Origin: an uncultured Rhodopila sp.
GTDB lineage: Bacteria > Pseudomonadota > Alphaproteobacteria > Acetobacterales > Acetobacteraceae
Length of the DNA stretch: 64,000 nucleotides
Direction: 5' to 3'
NCBI RefSeq assembly: GCF_903944925.1
Contig: NZ_CAJATU010000155.1
Span: forward strand, 157,951-221,950
Of the stretch, positions 1 to 9,648 are shown in pieces. Made by a program: the position numbers and the translations under genes. Below the pieces are notes generated by a model. It did no database searches. It saw only the letters and a list, made by a program, of their open reading frames with translations, and was not told where the DNA came from. The stretch's first letter is position 1; every line of letters starts with the position of its first letter.

Positions 1-127
1 ACGATCATGGATGCCCCCGGGCGAGGAGATTAATACCAGCCCACAATGCAACTTTAAGGCCAGTATCCGGGAGACGTGCGGGACGCAATCGCCGAGCGCG
101 CGGAGTTGTCCGCCGCGCCGGCTGGTA

Positions 128-2206
128 TCACTCGGCCGCCAGCGCAACCTCGGCGGCTTCCTCACGCAACCAGACGGCGGTGTCGTGGAACACCGCTCCG
201 CCGAACGGCGGCCCGGGATCGTCGCTGGTCAGGGCGTTGATGCCGATCCCTCCTTCGAAACATTCGCTCGGCCAGATGCTTTCCGCGACCAGCACGCCCG
301 GTTGCTGGCCCGCCGCGATACGCACGTGCAGCACAACCTCTCCGCGGTCATTGCCGAGCCGGATTTTCGATCCGTCCGTCAGGCCGAGGCGCGCCGCATC
401 GTCGGGATGTAGCAGCACCGTCGGGCGTCCTTCCCGCCTGCGTCCCGATGCCATCTCGGAAAAGCTGGTATTGAGGAAACTGCGCGACGGTGCCGTCACC
501 AGCCGGAACGGTTCCTTCGCGGTTGCGGCATCCACATTGTCCATGTGGTCCGGCAGGGCGGGCATGACGCCATTGCGGTCGCCCATCGCTTTCCAATCAG
601 GTGCGAAATGGAAGCGCTGGTCAGCGGTCGGGAAGCCATCAAGGAAATGCCCGGCGCGGAACGGCGGTGCCGCATCGAACCAGCGTTGTTCGAGCAGCGT
701 CGCGGCATCCGGATAGCCTGATGCCAGCAGCGTGGCATCGACCATTTCCATCGCCGACATCTCGAACCCCCGATGCTGCGCCCCCAGCCGCCGTGCCAGT
801 TCCCGCGCCACATCATGGTTCGATCGGCATTCCCCCGGTGGCTCTATCAGTTTGGGACCGATTTGAAGGTAGCTGTGGCCGCCAGCCTGGTAAAGATCAT
901 CATGCTCCATGAACATCGTTGCAGGCAAAACGATATCCGACCAGCGAGCCGTTTCGGTCAAGAACTGCTCATGCGTGACGACGAACAGGTCCTCGCGGCC
1001 GAAACCGCGCCGCACGCGGTTGCTGTCGGGACAGACCGTCAGCGGATTTTGGTTCTGGATCAGCATCGCGTGCACCTGCGGCCCGTCGCCGAGTTCGCTG
1101 CGGTCCCCGGTCAGCACGCTGCCGATACGGCTCATGTCCATCATGCGGACCGTCGGGTCCAGCGCGTCGAGGCCCTCGATCAGCGTCTTGTCGATGCCGT
1201 AGATCCCGCGGTTGGACCACAGCGCGCCGCCGCCCTCGTGCTGCCAGGCGCCGGTGACGGTTGGCAAACAGGTCACGGCGTGCATCGCTGCGGAGCCGTT
1301 TCGGCTGCGCGTGAAACCGTAGCCGGCGCGGATGTAGCTTCGCTTCGTCTGTCCATACAGCGCGCCGAACGCCTCGATCTGCTCCACCGGAATGCCGGTG
1401 ATCGCAGCGGCCCAGGCTGGATCGCGGGTGCGAAGATGCGCTTCCAGCGCCTCCGGACAATCCGCGTAGTCGCGCATATAGTCGCGATCTGCATAGCCGT
1501 CGCGGAACGCGATGTGCATGATCGCGCAAGCCAGCGCGGCGTCGGTTCCCGGCCTTGGCGCGATGTGCATGTCGGCCACCGCGGCTGTCGGCGTGCGGTA
1601 TGGATCGATGACCGCCAGCTTTGCGCCGCGTTCCTTGCGCGCGCGCGACACGTGGGTCATGACGTTGACCTGGGTGGACACCGGATTGCCGCCCCAGACG
1701 ACGATCAGGTCAGAGCGCGCCATCTCGCGGGCATCGACTCCGCGGTTGGCGCCGATGCCGGCGAGCCAGCCGGCTTCCGGCAGGGACGTGCAGATCGTCA
1801 TCTTCTGCCGCGAGTAGCGCATCACGTTGCGCAGCCGGTTGAGGCCGTCGCGCTGCACCAGGCCCATGGTGCCGGCGTAGTAGAATGGCCAGACCGCTTC
1901 GCTGCCGTGGCGGGCGGCGACATCCATAAAGCGCCCGGCGACGCGGTCCATCGCTTCGTCCCAGGTGATGGATCGGAACTGGCCGGCGCCCTTGGGGCCG
2001 GTGCGAAGCAGCGGCTGGGTCAGGCGGTCCGGATGGTGGATGCGCTCGGCATAGCGCGAAACTTTGTTGCAGATCACCCCGGCGGTGTAGCTGTTGTCGG
2101 CACCTCGGACTGCGCCGATGCGCTGGCCGTCGATGACTTCGACGGAGAGCGCGCAGGTGGAGGGGCAGTCGTGCGGGCAGACGGAGGATTTGGTGGCACG
2201 GGTCAT
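128..2206 (-). CDS. Molybdopterin-dependent oxidoreductase (4Fe-4S, bis-MGD family)
   Basis: A 692-residue member of the prokaryotic molybdopterin oxidoreductase family (COG0243). The N-terminus carries the 4Fe-4S cysteine motif CPHDCPSTC at residues 10-18 with the fourth cysteine in GVICNK near residue 43. The central MGD-binding part includes GGNPVSTQ and NQNPLTV, and the C-terminal beta-barrel (molydopterin dinucleotide-binding domain) covers the last ~120 residues. There is no Tat signal, so the enzyme is probably cytoplasmic. The substrate cannot be read from sequence; biotin/methionine sulfoxide reductase-like or formate dehydrogenase-like activity are both possible. I chose the ATG at 2206 because the iron-sulfur motif follows at once; an open frame extends further upstream but looks non-coding. 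It stands alone on the minus strand. Confidence 0.93.
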   Translation of the reverse strand: MTRATKSSVCPHDCPSTCALSVEVIDGQRIGAVRGADNSYTAGVICNKVSRYAERIHHPDRLTQPLLRTGPKGAGQFRSITWDEAMDRVAGRFMDVAARHGSEAVWPFYYAGTMGLVQRDGLNRLRNVMRYSRQKMTICTSLPEAGWLAGIGANRGVDAREMARSDLIVVWGGNPVSTQVNVMTHVSRARKERGAKLAVIDPYRTPTAAVADMHIAPRPGTDAALACAIMHIAFRDGYADRDYMRDYADCPEALEAHLRTRDPAWAAAITGIPVEQIEAFGALYGQTKRSYIRAGYGFTRSRNGSAAMHAVTCLPTVTGAWQHEGGGALWSNRGIYGIDKTLIEGLDALDPTVRMMDMSRIGSVLTGDRSELGDGPQVHAMLIQNQNPLTVCPDSNRVRRGFGREDLFVVTHEQFLTETARWSDIVLPATMFMEHDDLYQAGGHSYLQIGPKLIEPPGECRSNHDVARELARRLGAQHRGFEMSAMEMVDATLLASGYPDAATLLEQRWFDAAPPFRAGHFLDGFPTADQRFHFAPDWKAMGDRNGVMPALPDHMDNVDAATAKEPFRLVTAPSRSFLNTSFSEMASGRRREGRPTVLLHPDDAARLGLTDGSKIRLGNDRGEVVLHVRIAAGQQPGVLVAESIWPSECFEGGIGINALTSDDPGPPFGGAVFHDTAVWLREEAAEVALAAE

Positions 2207-2415
2207 GCGAGAGAGCTTAACCTGTACGCCGGCTCCATGAAACAGCCAAGCAACCGACCCGTCGCTTACGGCATCCAGCCCGCTGCTCTTTCCGGAGCTT
2301 GTCCGCAAAGTGTGAGCAGACCCGGGGTTGAGACCGGAGCCATCGGCCAAATGACTGGCGGTTGTAGCGGTGCGGCGCTGACAGAGGCTATGAGTGCACC
2401 CGTCTGCGATCCGCC

Positions 2416-5034
2416 CTACGCAGTTTGCACCCCGCCGAGCAAGGTGTTCTCCAGTCCGTAAAGCCCGGTCACTGCACCGGACAACCAGCCGCCTGACCAA
2501 GTATGGGCATCTAAGGTTTGCGGCGCTAGCGTGTGAGAGACGCCATGCGCGGTCAGCAGAGCGTTGAAGTCCGTAATGTCTTGCTGGAACACATCGTAGC
2601 CGGAAATCCAGATACGATCCGCGGAGGTAAACGGTGCTTTCAGAGCATCAAGGAAACTACCGGTCAACTGATAGTTGCTCTGAAAATTCGCCTGCGTGCC
2701 ATAATCATTGCTCGAGCTTGTACCGAAACTGTTGTAAGCTGCCATGTCCGCCGGGAAATCCCACGCCGCGGCAGCATTAAATACTCCCGGGTGCTTCAGC
2801 AGGAGATCGAGTGCACCGTAGCCGGACTTCGAGAAACCGACCAGCAAGTTCTTTTCGGTGCCGGTGGTGGCAAAAGTGCTGTCGACCCACGCAGGCAGGA
2901 TAGTCGACATAAATGTCTCGTAGTTGATGGTCGGATTGAGAGGATTATTCGCATACCAGGGATCGATGGGGAAGATCGGCTCGATAATAGTTGCGTTATA
3001 TTTATTTTCTACGTTGAGTTGGGCCATTTGATCAAGACCACTTCCATAGGTGGCTTGGGCGAGCCCTGGCTCCACCGGTAGCGCATAGAGGAAGCTATGC
3101 GTGTAGTTCGCCGAAGGATTGGTTGGTGTCAGCACGCGAACAGCGAACGGCTGCGATCCCGAGGTACCCCATGTCACATCATATATCTTGGCGCCGGTCG
3201 CATCGAGGCCCTCGTAGATAAAATGTGGCGTGTCCCCGACCCCGGTATTGCCCACGATCCCGATCGTTCCATCGCCATTCAAGTCTTGCTGGAAACTGGG
3301 CTCAAGCGATTCCAACGCGGTGCTCGATCCGGATGCCGTTGTAAATACACTTGACAGGTAAGCGCCGGTGCTATCGGTGTCCCAGACGGTATATTGATCG
3401 GCCCCCGTCATCTTGAAGGCGACTTCGAACCCGGTCGCGGTCTTTTCCGCGCCAATCGGCGTCCATCCGCCGAATTGGCCGACCACAACGGGGGCACCAC
3501 CGTAACTGAGAGTGACCGCCGTCCCACCATTGGGAGCAAGCAAATAGGTGTTGCCTTGCTGTTCCAGGCTGGTCGTTCCGAATGCCTCGATCACCTTTGG
3601 CGCGGTCCCTGCAGGTATACCGATCGTGCCATCGCCGTTCAGATCTTGCTGGAAACTGGGCTCCAGCGACTCCAATGCGGTGCTCGATCCGGAGGCCGTT
3701 GCAAATACACTTGATAGGTAAGCGCCGGTGCTATCGGTGTTCCAGACGGTATACTGATCGGCCCCCGTCATCTTGAAGGCGACCTCGAACCCGGTCGCGG
3801 TCTTTTCCGCGCCAATCGGCGTCCATCCGCCGAATTGGCCAGCCACGACAGGCGCTCCACCATAGCTTAATTCGACCGCCGTCCCACCGATCGGGGTAAG
3901 AAAGTAATTGCTTCCCCGCTTGTCCAGGGTGGTTGTTCCGAATGCCTCGATTACCGTGGGAGCGGTCCCGGCAGGAACCCCGATCGTGCCATCGCCATTC
4001 AGATCTTGCTGAAAACTGGGCTCAAGCGATTCCAAGGCGGTACTCGATCCGGATGCCGTGGCAATGACACTTGATAGATACGCACCGGTGCTATTGGTGG
4101 CCCAGACGGTATACTGATCGGCCCCCGTCATCTTGAAGGCGACCTCGAACCCGGTCGCGGTCTTTTCCGCCCCAATCGGTGTCCATCCGCCGAATTGGCC
4201 GACCACAACGGGGGCACCGCCGTAACTGAGAGTGACCGCCGTCCCACCATTGGGAGCAAGCAAATAGGTGTTGCCTTGCTGTTCCAGGCTGGTCGTTCCG
4301 AATGCCTCGATCACGGTGGGCGCGGGTCCGGCAGGAACCCCGATCGTGCCATCGCCATTCAGATCTTGCTGAAAACTGGTCTCAAGCGACTCCAACGCGG
4401 TGCTCGATCCGGAGGCCGTTGCAAATACACTTGATAGGTAAGCGCCGGTGCTATCGGTGTTCCAGACGGTATACTGATCGGCCCCGGCCATCTTGAAGGC
4501 GACCTCGAACCCGGTCGCGGTCTTTTCCGCGCCAATCGGCGTCCATCCGCCGAATTGGCCGACCACAACGGGGGCACCGCCGTAACTGAGAGTTACCGCC
4601 GTCCCACCATTGGGAGCAAGCAAATAGGTGTTGCCTTGCTGTTCCAGGCTGGTCGTTCCGAATGCCTCGATCACGGTGGGCGCGGGTCCGGCAGGAACCC
4701 CGATCGTGCCATCGCCATTCAGATCTTGCTGAAAGCTAGGCTCAAGCGACTCCAATGCTGTGCTTGATCCGGAGGCCGTTGTAAATACACTTGATAGGTA
4801 AGCGCCGGTGCTATCGGTGTTCCAGACGGTATACTGATCGGCCCCCGTCATCTTGAAGGCGACCTCGAACCCGGTCGCGGTCTTTTCAGCGCCAATCGGC
4901 GTCCATCCGCCAAATTGGCCGACCACAACGGGGGCACCGCGGTAGCTAAGCGTGACCGCCGTCCCGCCGATCGGCGTCATGATGTAGTTGTTGCCCTGTT
5001 GATCGAGACTAGTATTTCCGAACGCCTCAATCAT
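2416..5034 (-). CDS. Large repeat protein: five W-rich/calcium-loop repeats plus C-terminal esterase-like domain
   Basis: An 872-residue protein. Residues 1-~600 are five tandem 120-residue repeats, each opening with VIEAFG..SL and GQFGGWTPIGAE, passing through GADQYTVWNTDS and closing on LNGDGTIG, a DxNxDGxI loop of the EF-hand/dockerin kind. The repeats resemble the tryptophan-rich C-terminal domain seen in bacterial secreted proteins (my recollection of PF07483). The last ~270 residues form an alpha/beta-hydrolase-like domain with nucleophile motif GFSKSG and a late His in LDAHTW. No signal peptide or RTX nonapeptides are present, so export by a type I system is possible but unproven. Start ATG 5034 has GGAG 8 nt upstream; a GTG at 5043 is less likely. 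The repeats are near-identical in DNA. Confidence 0.88.
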   Translation of the reverse strand: MIEAFGNTSLDQQGNNYIMTPIGGTAVTLSYRGAPVVVGQFGGWTPIGAEKTATGFEVAFKMTGADQYTVWNTDSTGAYLSSVFTTASGSSTALESLEPSFQQDLNGDGTIGVPAGPAPTVIEAFGTTSLEQQGNTYLLAPNGGTAVTLSYGGAPVVVGQFGGWTPIGAEKTATGFEVAFKMAGADQYTVWNTDSTGAYLSSVFATASGSSTALESLETSFQQDLNGDGTIGVPAGPAPTVIEAFGTTSLEQQGNTYLLAPNGGTAVTLSYGGAPVVVGQFGGWTPIGAEKTATGFEVAFKMTGADQYTVWATNSTGAYLSSVIATASGSSTALESLEPSFQQDLNGDGTIGVPAGTAPTVIEAFGTTTLDKRGSNYFLTPIGGTAVELSYGGAPVVAGQFGGWTPIGAEKTATGFEVAFKMTGADQYTVWNTDSTGAYLSSVFATASGSSTALESLEPSFQQDLNGDGTIGIPAGTAPKVIEAFGTTSLEQQGNTYLLAPNGGTAVTLSYGGAPVVVGQFGGWTPIGAEKTATGFEVAFKMTGADQYTVWDTDSTGAYLSSVFTTASGSSTALESLEPSFQQDLNGDGTIGIVGNTGVGDTPHFIYEGLDATGAKIYDVTWGTSGSQPFAVRVLTPTNPSANYTHSFLYALPVEPGLAQATYGSGLDQMAQLNVENKYNATIIEPIFPIDPWYANNPLNPTINYETFMSTILPAWVDSTFATTGTEKNLLVGFSKSGYGALDLLLKHPGVFNAAAAWDFPADMAAYNSFGTSSSNDYGTQANFQSNYQLTGSFLDALKAPFTSADRIWISGYDVFQQDITDFNALLTAHGVSHTLAPQTLDAHTWSGGWLSGAVTGLYGLENTLLGGVQTA
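3255..5034 (-). repeat. Tandem 360-bp coding repeat, five copies
   Basis: The same block recurs every 360 bp; for example the segment encoding the DLNGDGTIG loop lies near 3260, 3620, 3980, 4340 and 4700. Copies 2 and 3 (counting from the N-terminus) are almost identical in DNA, while the first and fourth differ mostly in their opening ~60 bp. The period is exactly 120 codons, so unequal crossing over would keep frame. Such an array can also mis-assemble with short reads. Confidence 0.95.
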
Positions 5035-5640
5035 GGCGAACACTCCGCGGTTCGAAGTCGACTCTGCATATTCTTGAAGGGCAAAGCCCGGCTAGCCAAC
5101 TCAGCCAAAATTGTTCTTTAGTCCGCCATCTACCTTTTGGCGCTTATCCAAAATAGTTAGTTTACCTTCGTCTAATTCGATCAAATCACGCTCCCGGTCG
5201 GCTGTGCCGGCAGATTCGGGGTTTGACGTAAGCCTGCATTCCCGAATCGATGGGCCTCCACCACACTTGCGTCTGATGCAGATGCGAGCGCAGCACCACC
5301 GGGCGAGCGCAACTTCGAAAACGCAAGTGTGAATGCGGGGTGTATTATCAAGGTGCTGGGGTGGCGGGCGCGGCACCAGCACGTGATGTTGGCGTTTAGT
5401 TTCGTTGCTCTGCAACAGGTCGCTGAACGATCCGGGTTGACGCTACTGACACCGTCCGACATCGTCGAGAAGGACGCCGGTGACGAGCCATCGAGCCTCG
5501 GTTCCCTACGCACCGCAAGGAGGCGATGACTTAGTCCCGGCCGACACCCGGGAACAGTCGCTGCATTCGACGGTGCCCCCAGACGTATGGCCCGGCTTGT
5601 CCTGGCCTTGAGGGAGGTGCGGAAAACCTCAGGCACTGCT
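5035..5640. other. 606-bp gap with decayed gene remnants
   Basis: No intact gene is supported here. The gap is the upstream region of the repeat-esterase gene at its left side. It holds the 3' tail of a Crp/Fnr-type regulator (listed separately) and, on the plus strand around 5330-5460, a short reading with GWRARHQHVMLAF that weakly resembles the C-terminal part of an IS701-like transposase. Both readings are cut off from any complete frame. I see it as an old insertion/deletion scar. Confidence 0.5.
5101..5199 (-). pseudogene. Remnant: C-terminal tail of a Crp/Fnr-type regulator
   Basis: The minus strand reads DRERDLIELDEGKLTILDK followed by ~14 more residues and a stop. That pattern (RGLIEL..G.L.ILD) is the end of the winged helix in Crp/Fnr-family regulators. 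Nothing upstream in any frame gives the recognition helix or the cyclic-nucleotide domain, so only about 30 codons survive. The segment is more AT-rich than its surroundings. Identification rests on a short match and is tentative. Confidence 0.4.
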
Positions 5641-6603
5641 TCAAATAAAGGTCTCCACGATATCCTGGTGCAGCCCGCCGATCTCCCGCTGAACAAAATC
5701 GAGAAAAGGCGACAGGTCCCGCGACGCCAACTCCGTCACGTTCTGATACGTCATCGTGGCATTCAACTGGTCCAGCCGCTCCAGCGCCGCCGACATCCCG
5801 CGTAGCCCATAGCTGGTCCGCAACTGCGTCAGATGCCGCTCCACCCGCCCCAAATTCAGCCCGACCGACCGTGGAAACGCCCGGTTCGCCAGCAGGAAGC
5901 ATGCGACCTCCTGCGGATGATACCCGTTCGGATGCTCCCGCCGATACGCGTGATACCCCGCCGCCGCGCGCAGCAGTGCGTTCCACTGGCCTGCATCGAT
6001 ATTGTCGCTCGCATCCTCCCGCGGCACCAGCGAGTGGAACCGCGTATCGAGCAACCGCGTGGTCTGGTCCGCCCGCTCCAGATACCGGCCGATCATATAG
6101 AAATGCCAGGCCTGGTCGCGGTAGAAGGTGCCCTCGGTGATGCCGGTATGCGACTGCGCGCCGTCCTTCAGCATGTTGCAGACGGCGGTGAAATGCTCCG
6201 GCACGATCGACGCCGCGTCCAGCGCCCTGATGTGTCCGTAAAATACGTTGATCTGCAGCCACATCTCAGTCGAGATCAGTGCCCGCAACGTTCGTGCATT
6301 CTCCCGCGCGGCGATGATGAACGACTGGACGGAGGTCTCGTTCGTCGTATCAAGCAGGTAGAACTCGCCCACGGTCCGCTGCGTCGCGATCTGGTGGCGC
6401 TTGTGGAACTCGACCAGGTCGCCGTTGATCCGCGGCACCGACAGCCAGTTGCGCGAATCGTCGGCGTCGCGAGCGAAGGTGTTGGTGACGTCCAGGATGC
6501 GGGCGAGGTTCTCGATCCGCTCCATATACCGCGCAAGCCAGATGGTGCCCTCGGCATGGCGGGCGATCAGGTAAGCGGTGTGCCGGTTCGGGTTGATGTC
6601 CAT
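5641..6603 (-). CDS. Alpha-E domain protein (DUF403, COG2307)
   Basis: A 320-residue, largely helical protein of the alpha-E family. Family hallmarks seen here are RHAEGTIWLARYMERIENLAR near the N-terminus (quoted in part), and FYMIGRYLERADQTTRLLD in the middle. The family is nearly always next to a circularly permuted ATP-grasp protein, as it is here: its ATG at 6603 overlaps the upstream gene's TAA by one base (TAATG), which implies translational coupling. The pair is often joined by a transglutaminase-like protease in other genomes; none is visible here. The biochemical role is not established; peptide-bond formation or modification by the pair has been proposed. Confidence 0.9.
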   Translation of the reverse strand: MDINPNRHTAYLIARHAEGTIWLARYMERIENLARILDVTNTFARDADDSRNWLSVPRINGDLVEFHKRHQIATQRTVGEFYLLDTTNETSVQSFIIAARENARTLRALISTEMWLQINVFYGHIRALDAASIVPEHFTAVCNMLKDGAQSHTGITEGTFYRDQAWHFYMIGRYLERADQTTRLLDTRFHSLVPREDASDNIDAGQWNALLRAAAGYHAYRREHPNGYHPQEVACFLLANRAFPRSVGLNLGRVERHLTQLRTSYGLRGMSAALERLDQLNATMTYQNVTELASRDLSPFLDFVQREIGGLHQDIVETFI

Positions 6604-8087
6604 TATGCGAGCACCCAGGTATCCTTGGTTCCCCCGCCCTGGGAGGAATTGACCACCAGCGTCCCCTGCTTCAGAGCGACCCGGGTCAAGCCGCCAGGCA
6701 GAACCCAGGTCTCTTTCCCGGTGACCGCGAATGGCCGCAGATCGATGTGGCGGGGCCGCACGCCGTCGTCGCACAGCGTCGGCGACACCGACAGCTTCAG
6801 CGTAGGCTGGCTTATATAATTAGACGGGTCCGCCTTCAGCAGCACCCGGAAATCCTCAAGCTGCTGCTTGGAAGCGTGCGGGCCTATCAGAATGCCATAG
6901 CCGCCGGATTCCGCGACCGGCTTGGTCACCAGTTCCGCCAGATGGTCCAGCGTATAGGCCAGCGACTCCGGTTCCGCGCAGATCCGCGTCTCCACGTTCT
7001 TCAGGATCGGCTCTTCCGAAAGGTAGTAGCGGATGATGCGCGGCATATACGCATAAATCGCCTTGTCGTCGGCGACACCGGTGCCGACAGCGTTGGCGAT
7101 CGCCACTGTGCCATGCCGCCAGCAGTCGATCAGGCCGCGCACGCCCAGCATGCTGTCGGGATTGAACGCATCCGGATCAAGGAAGTCGTCGCCGATGCGG
7201 CGATAGATCGTATGCACCGCGGCGAGGCCGGCGGTCGTACGCATCCAGACCTTGCCGCCTTCGACGGTCAGGTCGCGGCCCTCCACCAGGGGCACGCCCA
7301 TCTCGCGCGCCAGGAAGACGTGCTCGAAATAGGCGGAGTTGAAGATGCCGGGCGACAGCACCACCACCTGCGGGTCGCTGACGGCGGCCGGCGCGATCTC
7401 CGCCATCGCGTTGTGCAGGCGCAGGCCGTACTCCTCGACACCGCGGACGCGCAGCCCGGTCATCAGGTCGGACATCACCCGAAGGCTCATGTGCCGGTTC
7501 TCGACGACATAGGCGACGCCGGACGGGGTGCGGGCGTTGTCCTCCAGCACCCGGAATTCGCCGGTTTCGTCGCGCACGATGTCGGTGCCGCAGACATGCA
7601 CATACGTGTTGTACGGGACGTTGAAGCCGACCATCGCCTCGCAGTAGCCGGCGTTCTTCAGCACCAGCGCTTCAGGAACGATCTTGTCGGCGAGAATCTT
7701 GCGCTCGTGGTAGATGTCGCGCAGAAACATGTTCAGCGCCCGGACGCGCTGGACGACACCGGTTTCGATCTGGTTCCACTCCGATGGCGTGATCACCCGG
7801 GGGATCAGGTCGAATGGCAGGATGCGGTCGATCGCCGTGGCATCGGAGTAGACGGTGAAGGTGATACCGCGTTCGAGCAGGTCGCGTTCGGCATCCGCCG
7901 CCCGCTGCCGCAAAGAGCTTATCGGCAGAGCTGCCAGCCGAGACAGCAACAGCGTCAGGGTAGGGTGCTGCGGCTGCCCGGGTCTCAGCATCTCACAGAA
8001 GAATGAGTTCGGATCGTAGCCCTGCATCGTCCCGTGCGGCTGCAACTGGCTCTGACTTTGCGACTGGCTCGCTGCACCCACCGGCAT
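6603..8087 (-). CDS. Circularly permuted type 2 ATP-grasp protein (COG2308)
   Basis: A 494-residue protein of the circularly permuted ATP-grasp group. Recognisable stretches are MQGYDPNSFFCEML near the N-terminus, FRVLEDNARTPSGVAYVVENR, and the late SGGYGILIGPHAS. ATP-grasp enzymes join a carboxylate to an amine or thiol with ATP; the substrate of this group is unknown. I chose ATG 8087 because GGAG lies 6 nt upstream; an ATG at 8114 in the same frame has no clear ribosome site. The N-terminus has a short Ser-Gln run (SQSQSQSQ). It is the first gene of a two-gene operon with the alpha-E protein. Confidence 0.92.
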   Translation of the reverse strand: MPVGAASQSQSQSQLQPHGTMQGYDPNSFFCEMLRPGQPQHPTLTLLLSRLAALPISSLRQRAADAERDLLERGITFTVYSDATAIDRILPFDLIPRVITPSEWNQIETGVVQRVRALNMFLRDIYHERKILADKIVPEALVLKNAGYCEAMVGFNVPYNTYVHVCGTDIVRDETGEFRVLEDNARTPSGVAYVVENRHMSLRVMSDLMTGLRVRGVEEYGLRLHNAMAEIAPAAVSDPQVVVLSPGIFNSAYFEHVFLAREMGVPLVEGRDLTVEGGKVWMRTTAGLAAVHTIYRRIGDDFLDPDAFNPDSMLGVRGLIDCWRHGTVAIANAVGTGVADDKAIYAYMPRIIRYYLSEEPILKNVETRICAEPESLAYTLDHLAELVTKPVAESGGYGILIGPHASKQQLEDFRVLLKADPSNYISQPTLKLSVSPTLCDDGVRPRHIDLRPFAVTGKETWVLPGGLTRVALKQGTLVVNSSQGGGTKDTWVLA

Positions 8088-8328
8088 CCGTGTCTCCGTT
8101 CTGCGATACGTCATGATAAACAAAACGGCTTGCCCGGGAAGGCATTTTCGGCGCGCGGGTTGGTATGGAGACGAAACCGATGCCGGGCGCGGGCAACGCG
8201 GGACACCCCACCAGGCGCGGCGGCGGTCTAACGCTCCTGTGATCGCAGGAAACCGTGTCCAAATCGCGACGAACTACCATTTTCCGGCGTGAGGCGTTCA
8301 TGATCAATGTGAATGCAGGAGGGCAGCT

Positions 8329-8625
8329 ATGAACACATCAGGTGCCACGATCTTCGCCGCGCTTGCGCTGTTGACCGTTATTCCCGCCCGGGCCCAGACC
8401 AAACCCGCCCCCGGGGCCGGGCCGACCTTTGCGGGTCAGTCCGTGACGTCGGAAATCCAAGGTCGCACACCGGCGACACAGCCGCGGCCGATAGCGACGA
8501 TCGGGAACGTCAATGTCGGCATCTGGGCGCCGGTGCCGCTGCCCTACAACGCTGGCAACAACCGCAACCTCGCCTCGAACCCGGTTGGTGGCGAAGGCGT
8601 TGCGCCAGCGCATTCCGGCTTTTGA
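8329..8625 (+). CDS. Small secreted protein of unknown function
   Basis: A 98-residue protein with a clear signal peptide: MNTSG, a hydrophobic core ATIFAALALLTVIP and a cleavage-like ARAQT, giving a mature part of about 76 residues rich in Gly, Pro and Asn. A strong ribosome site (GGAGG) lies 6-10 nt before the ATG. It is transcribed divergently from the ATP-grasp gene. I do not recognise a family; the mature part looks poorly ordered. Likely periplasmic. Confidence 0.7.
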   Translation: MNTSGATIFAALALLTVIPARAQTKPAPGAGPTFAGQSVTSEIQGRTPATQPRPIATIGNVNVGIWAPVPLPYNAGNNRNLASNPVGGEGVAPAHSGF

Positions 8626-8712
8626 TGACTGACGGGGCGGCCGGTCAGACAACCCTTTCTACGACCCGGCGCGAAGCTGTATGGACGCCTCACCGGTTCC
8701 GGAGAGGCTCGC

Positions 8713-9648
8713 ATGTCCGACGATTTGCACGCATTGGCGCGGGACGCCGAAATTGAAGACGCGCGGAGCCAGACCTCCGCCACGCTGCGCCCCACTGTGC
8801 CGGGGTTGGAGGATATCCTCCATCGTCCCTTCCCGGTCCTCGACCACGGCTTCATCCGCGTGATCGATTACATGGGCGATGACAGCGCGATCGTGCAGGC
8901 GGCCCGCGTATCCTACGGCCGCGGCACGAAGCGGGTGCAGGAGGATGCCGGCCTGATCCGCTACCTGATGCGCCACCGCCACACCACGCCGTTCGAGATG
9001 TGCGAGATCAAGTTCCACGTCAAACTGCCGATTTTCGTGGCCCGGCAGTGGATCCGCCACCGCACCGCCAGCGTGAACGAATACTCCGCGCGATACTCGA
9101 TCCTGGACAAGGAGTTCTACGTTCCATCGCCTGAAAACCTCGCCGCTCAGTCGTCGATCAACCGGCAGGGCCGGGGGGATGTGCTGGATGGCGACGAGGC
9201 GGCCGACGTGCTGAATCTGCTGCGCTCGGATGCCGACCGCTGTTACGCGCACTACGCCAGCATGCTGAACGAGGGCGACTCAGCCGATCCCGGGCGGCGC
9301 GGATTGGCGCGGGAACTGGCCCGGATGAACCTCACGCTGAATACCTATACGCAGTGGTACTGGAAAACCAACCTCCACAACCTGTTCCACTTCCTCTCGC
9401 TGCGGGCCGACTCGCATGCCCAGTATGAGATCAGGGTCTACGCCGAGATCATGCTGCGGATGACCGAAGCCTGGGTGCCGATCGCCTGCGCTGCCTTTCG
9501 CGACTATCGGCTGGGCGCGGTGACGTTGTCGGCTCAAATGGTGCACGTCATAAAGCGCATGCTGGCCGGGGAGGCTGTGACGATGGAGACCAGCGGGCTA
9601 AACCGGCGCGAATGGGTGGAGTTCGCAGCGCAATTCCGCCCGGAATAA
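8713..9648 (+). CDS. thyX: Flavin-dependent thymidylate synthase
   Basis: A 311-residue ThyX. It makes dTMP from dUMP using methylene-tetrahydrofolate, FAD and NADPH. The signature [11 protein letters not shown] (pattern RHRx7S) is present at residues ~117-127, preceded by [13 protein letters not shown]. Length is within the usual range for alphaproteobacterial ThyX, with an N-terminal extension of ~30 residues before LDHGFIRV. The ribosome site GGAGAGG precedes the ATG. It is monocistronic as far as can be seen, followed by a 150-bp gap and kup. Confidence 0.96.
   Translation: MSDDLHALARDAEIEDARSQTSATLRPTVPGLEDILHRPFPVLDHGFIRVIDYMGDDSAIVQAARVSYGRGTKRVQEDAGLIRYLMRHRHTTPFEMCEIKFHVKLPIFVARQWIRHRTASVNEYSARYSILDKEFYVPSPENLAAQSSINRQGRGDVLDGDEAADVLNLLRSDADRCYAHYASMLNEGDSADPGRRGLARELARMNLTLNTYTQWYWKTNLHNLFHFLSLRADSHAQYEIRVYAEIMLRMTEAWVPIACAAFRDYRLGAVTLSAQMVHVIKRMLAGEAVTMETSGLNRREWVEFAAQFRPE

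Noticed and set aside
773..2461. A 562-codon open frame on the plus strand opposite the molybdopterin oxidoreductase
   Set aside because: It is a high-GC shadow of the real gene: Arg/His/Val-rich, without family motifs, while the opposite strand has a complete 4Fe-4S oxidoreductase.
2416..5034. RTX nonapeptide repeats in the repeat-esterase protein
   Set aside because: The Gly-rich look is misleading: no GGxGxDxux units were found; the calcium-like loop is DxNxDGxI instead.
5531..6262. A 243-codon frame overlapping the alpha-E gene on the same strand
   Set aside because: It lies in another frame of a gene with clear family motifs and reads as random Arg/Gly/Ala sequence.
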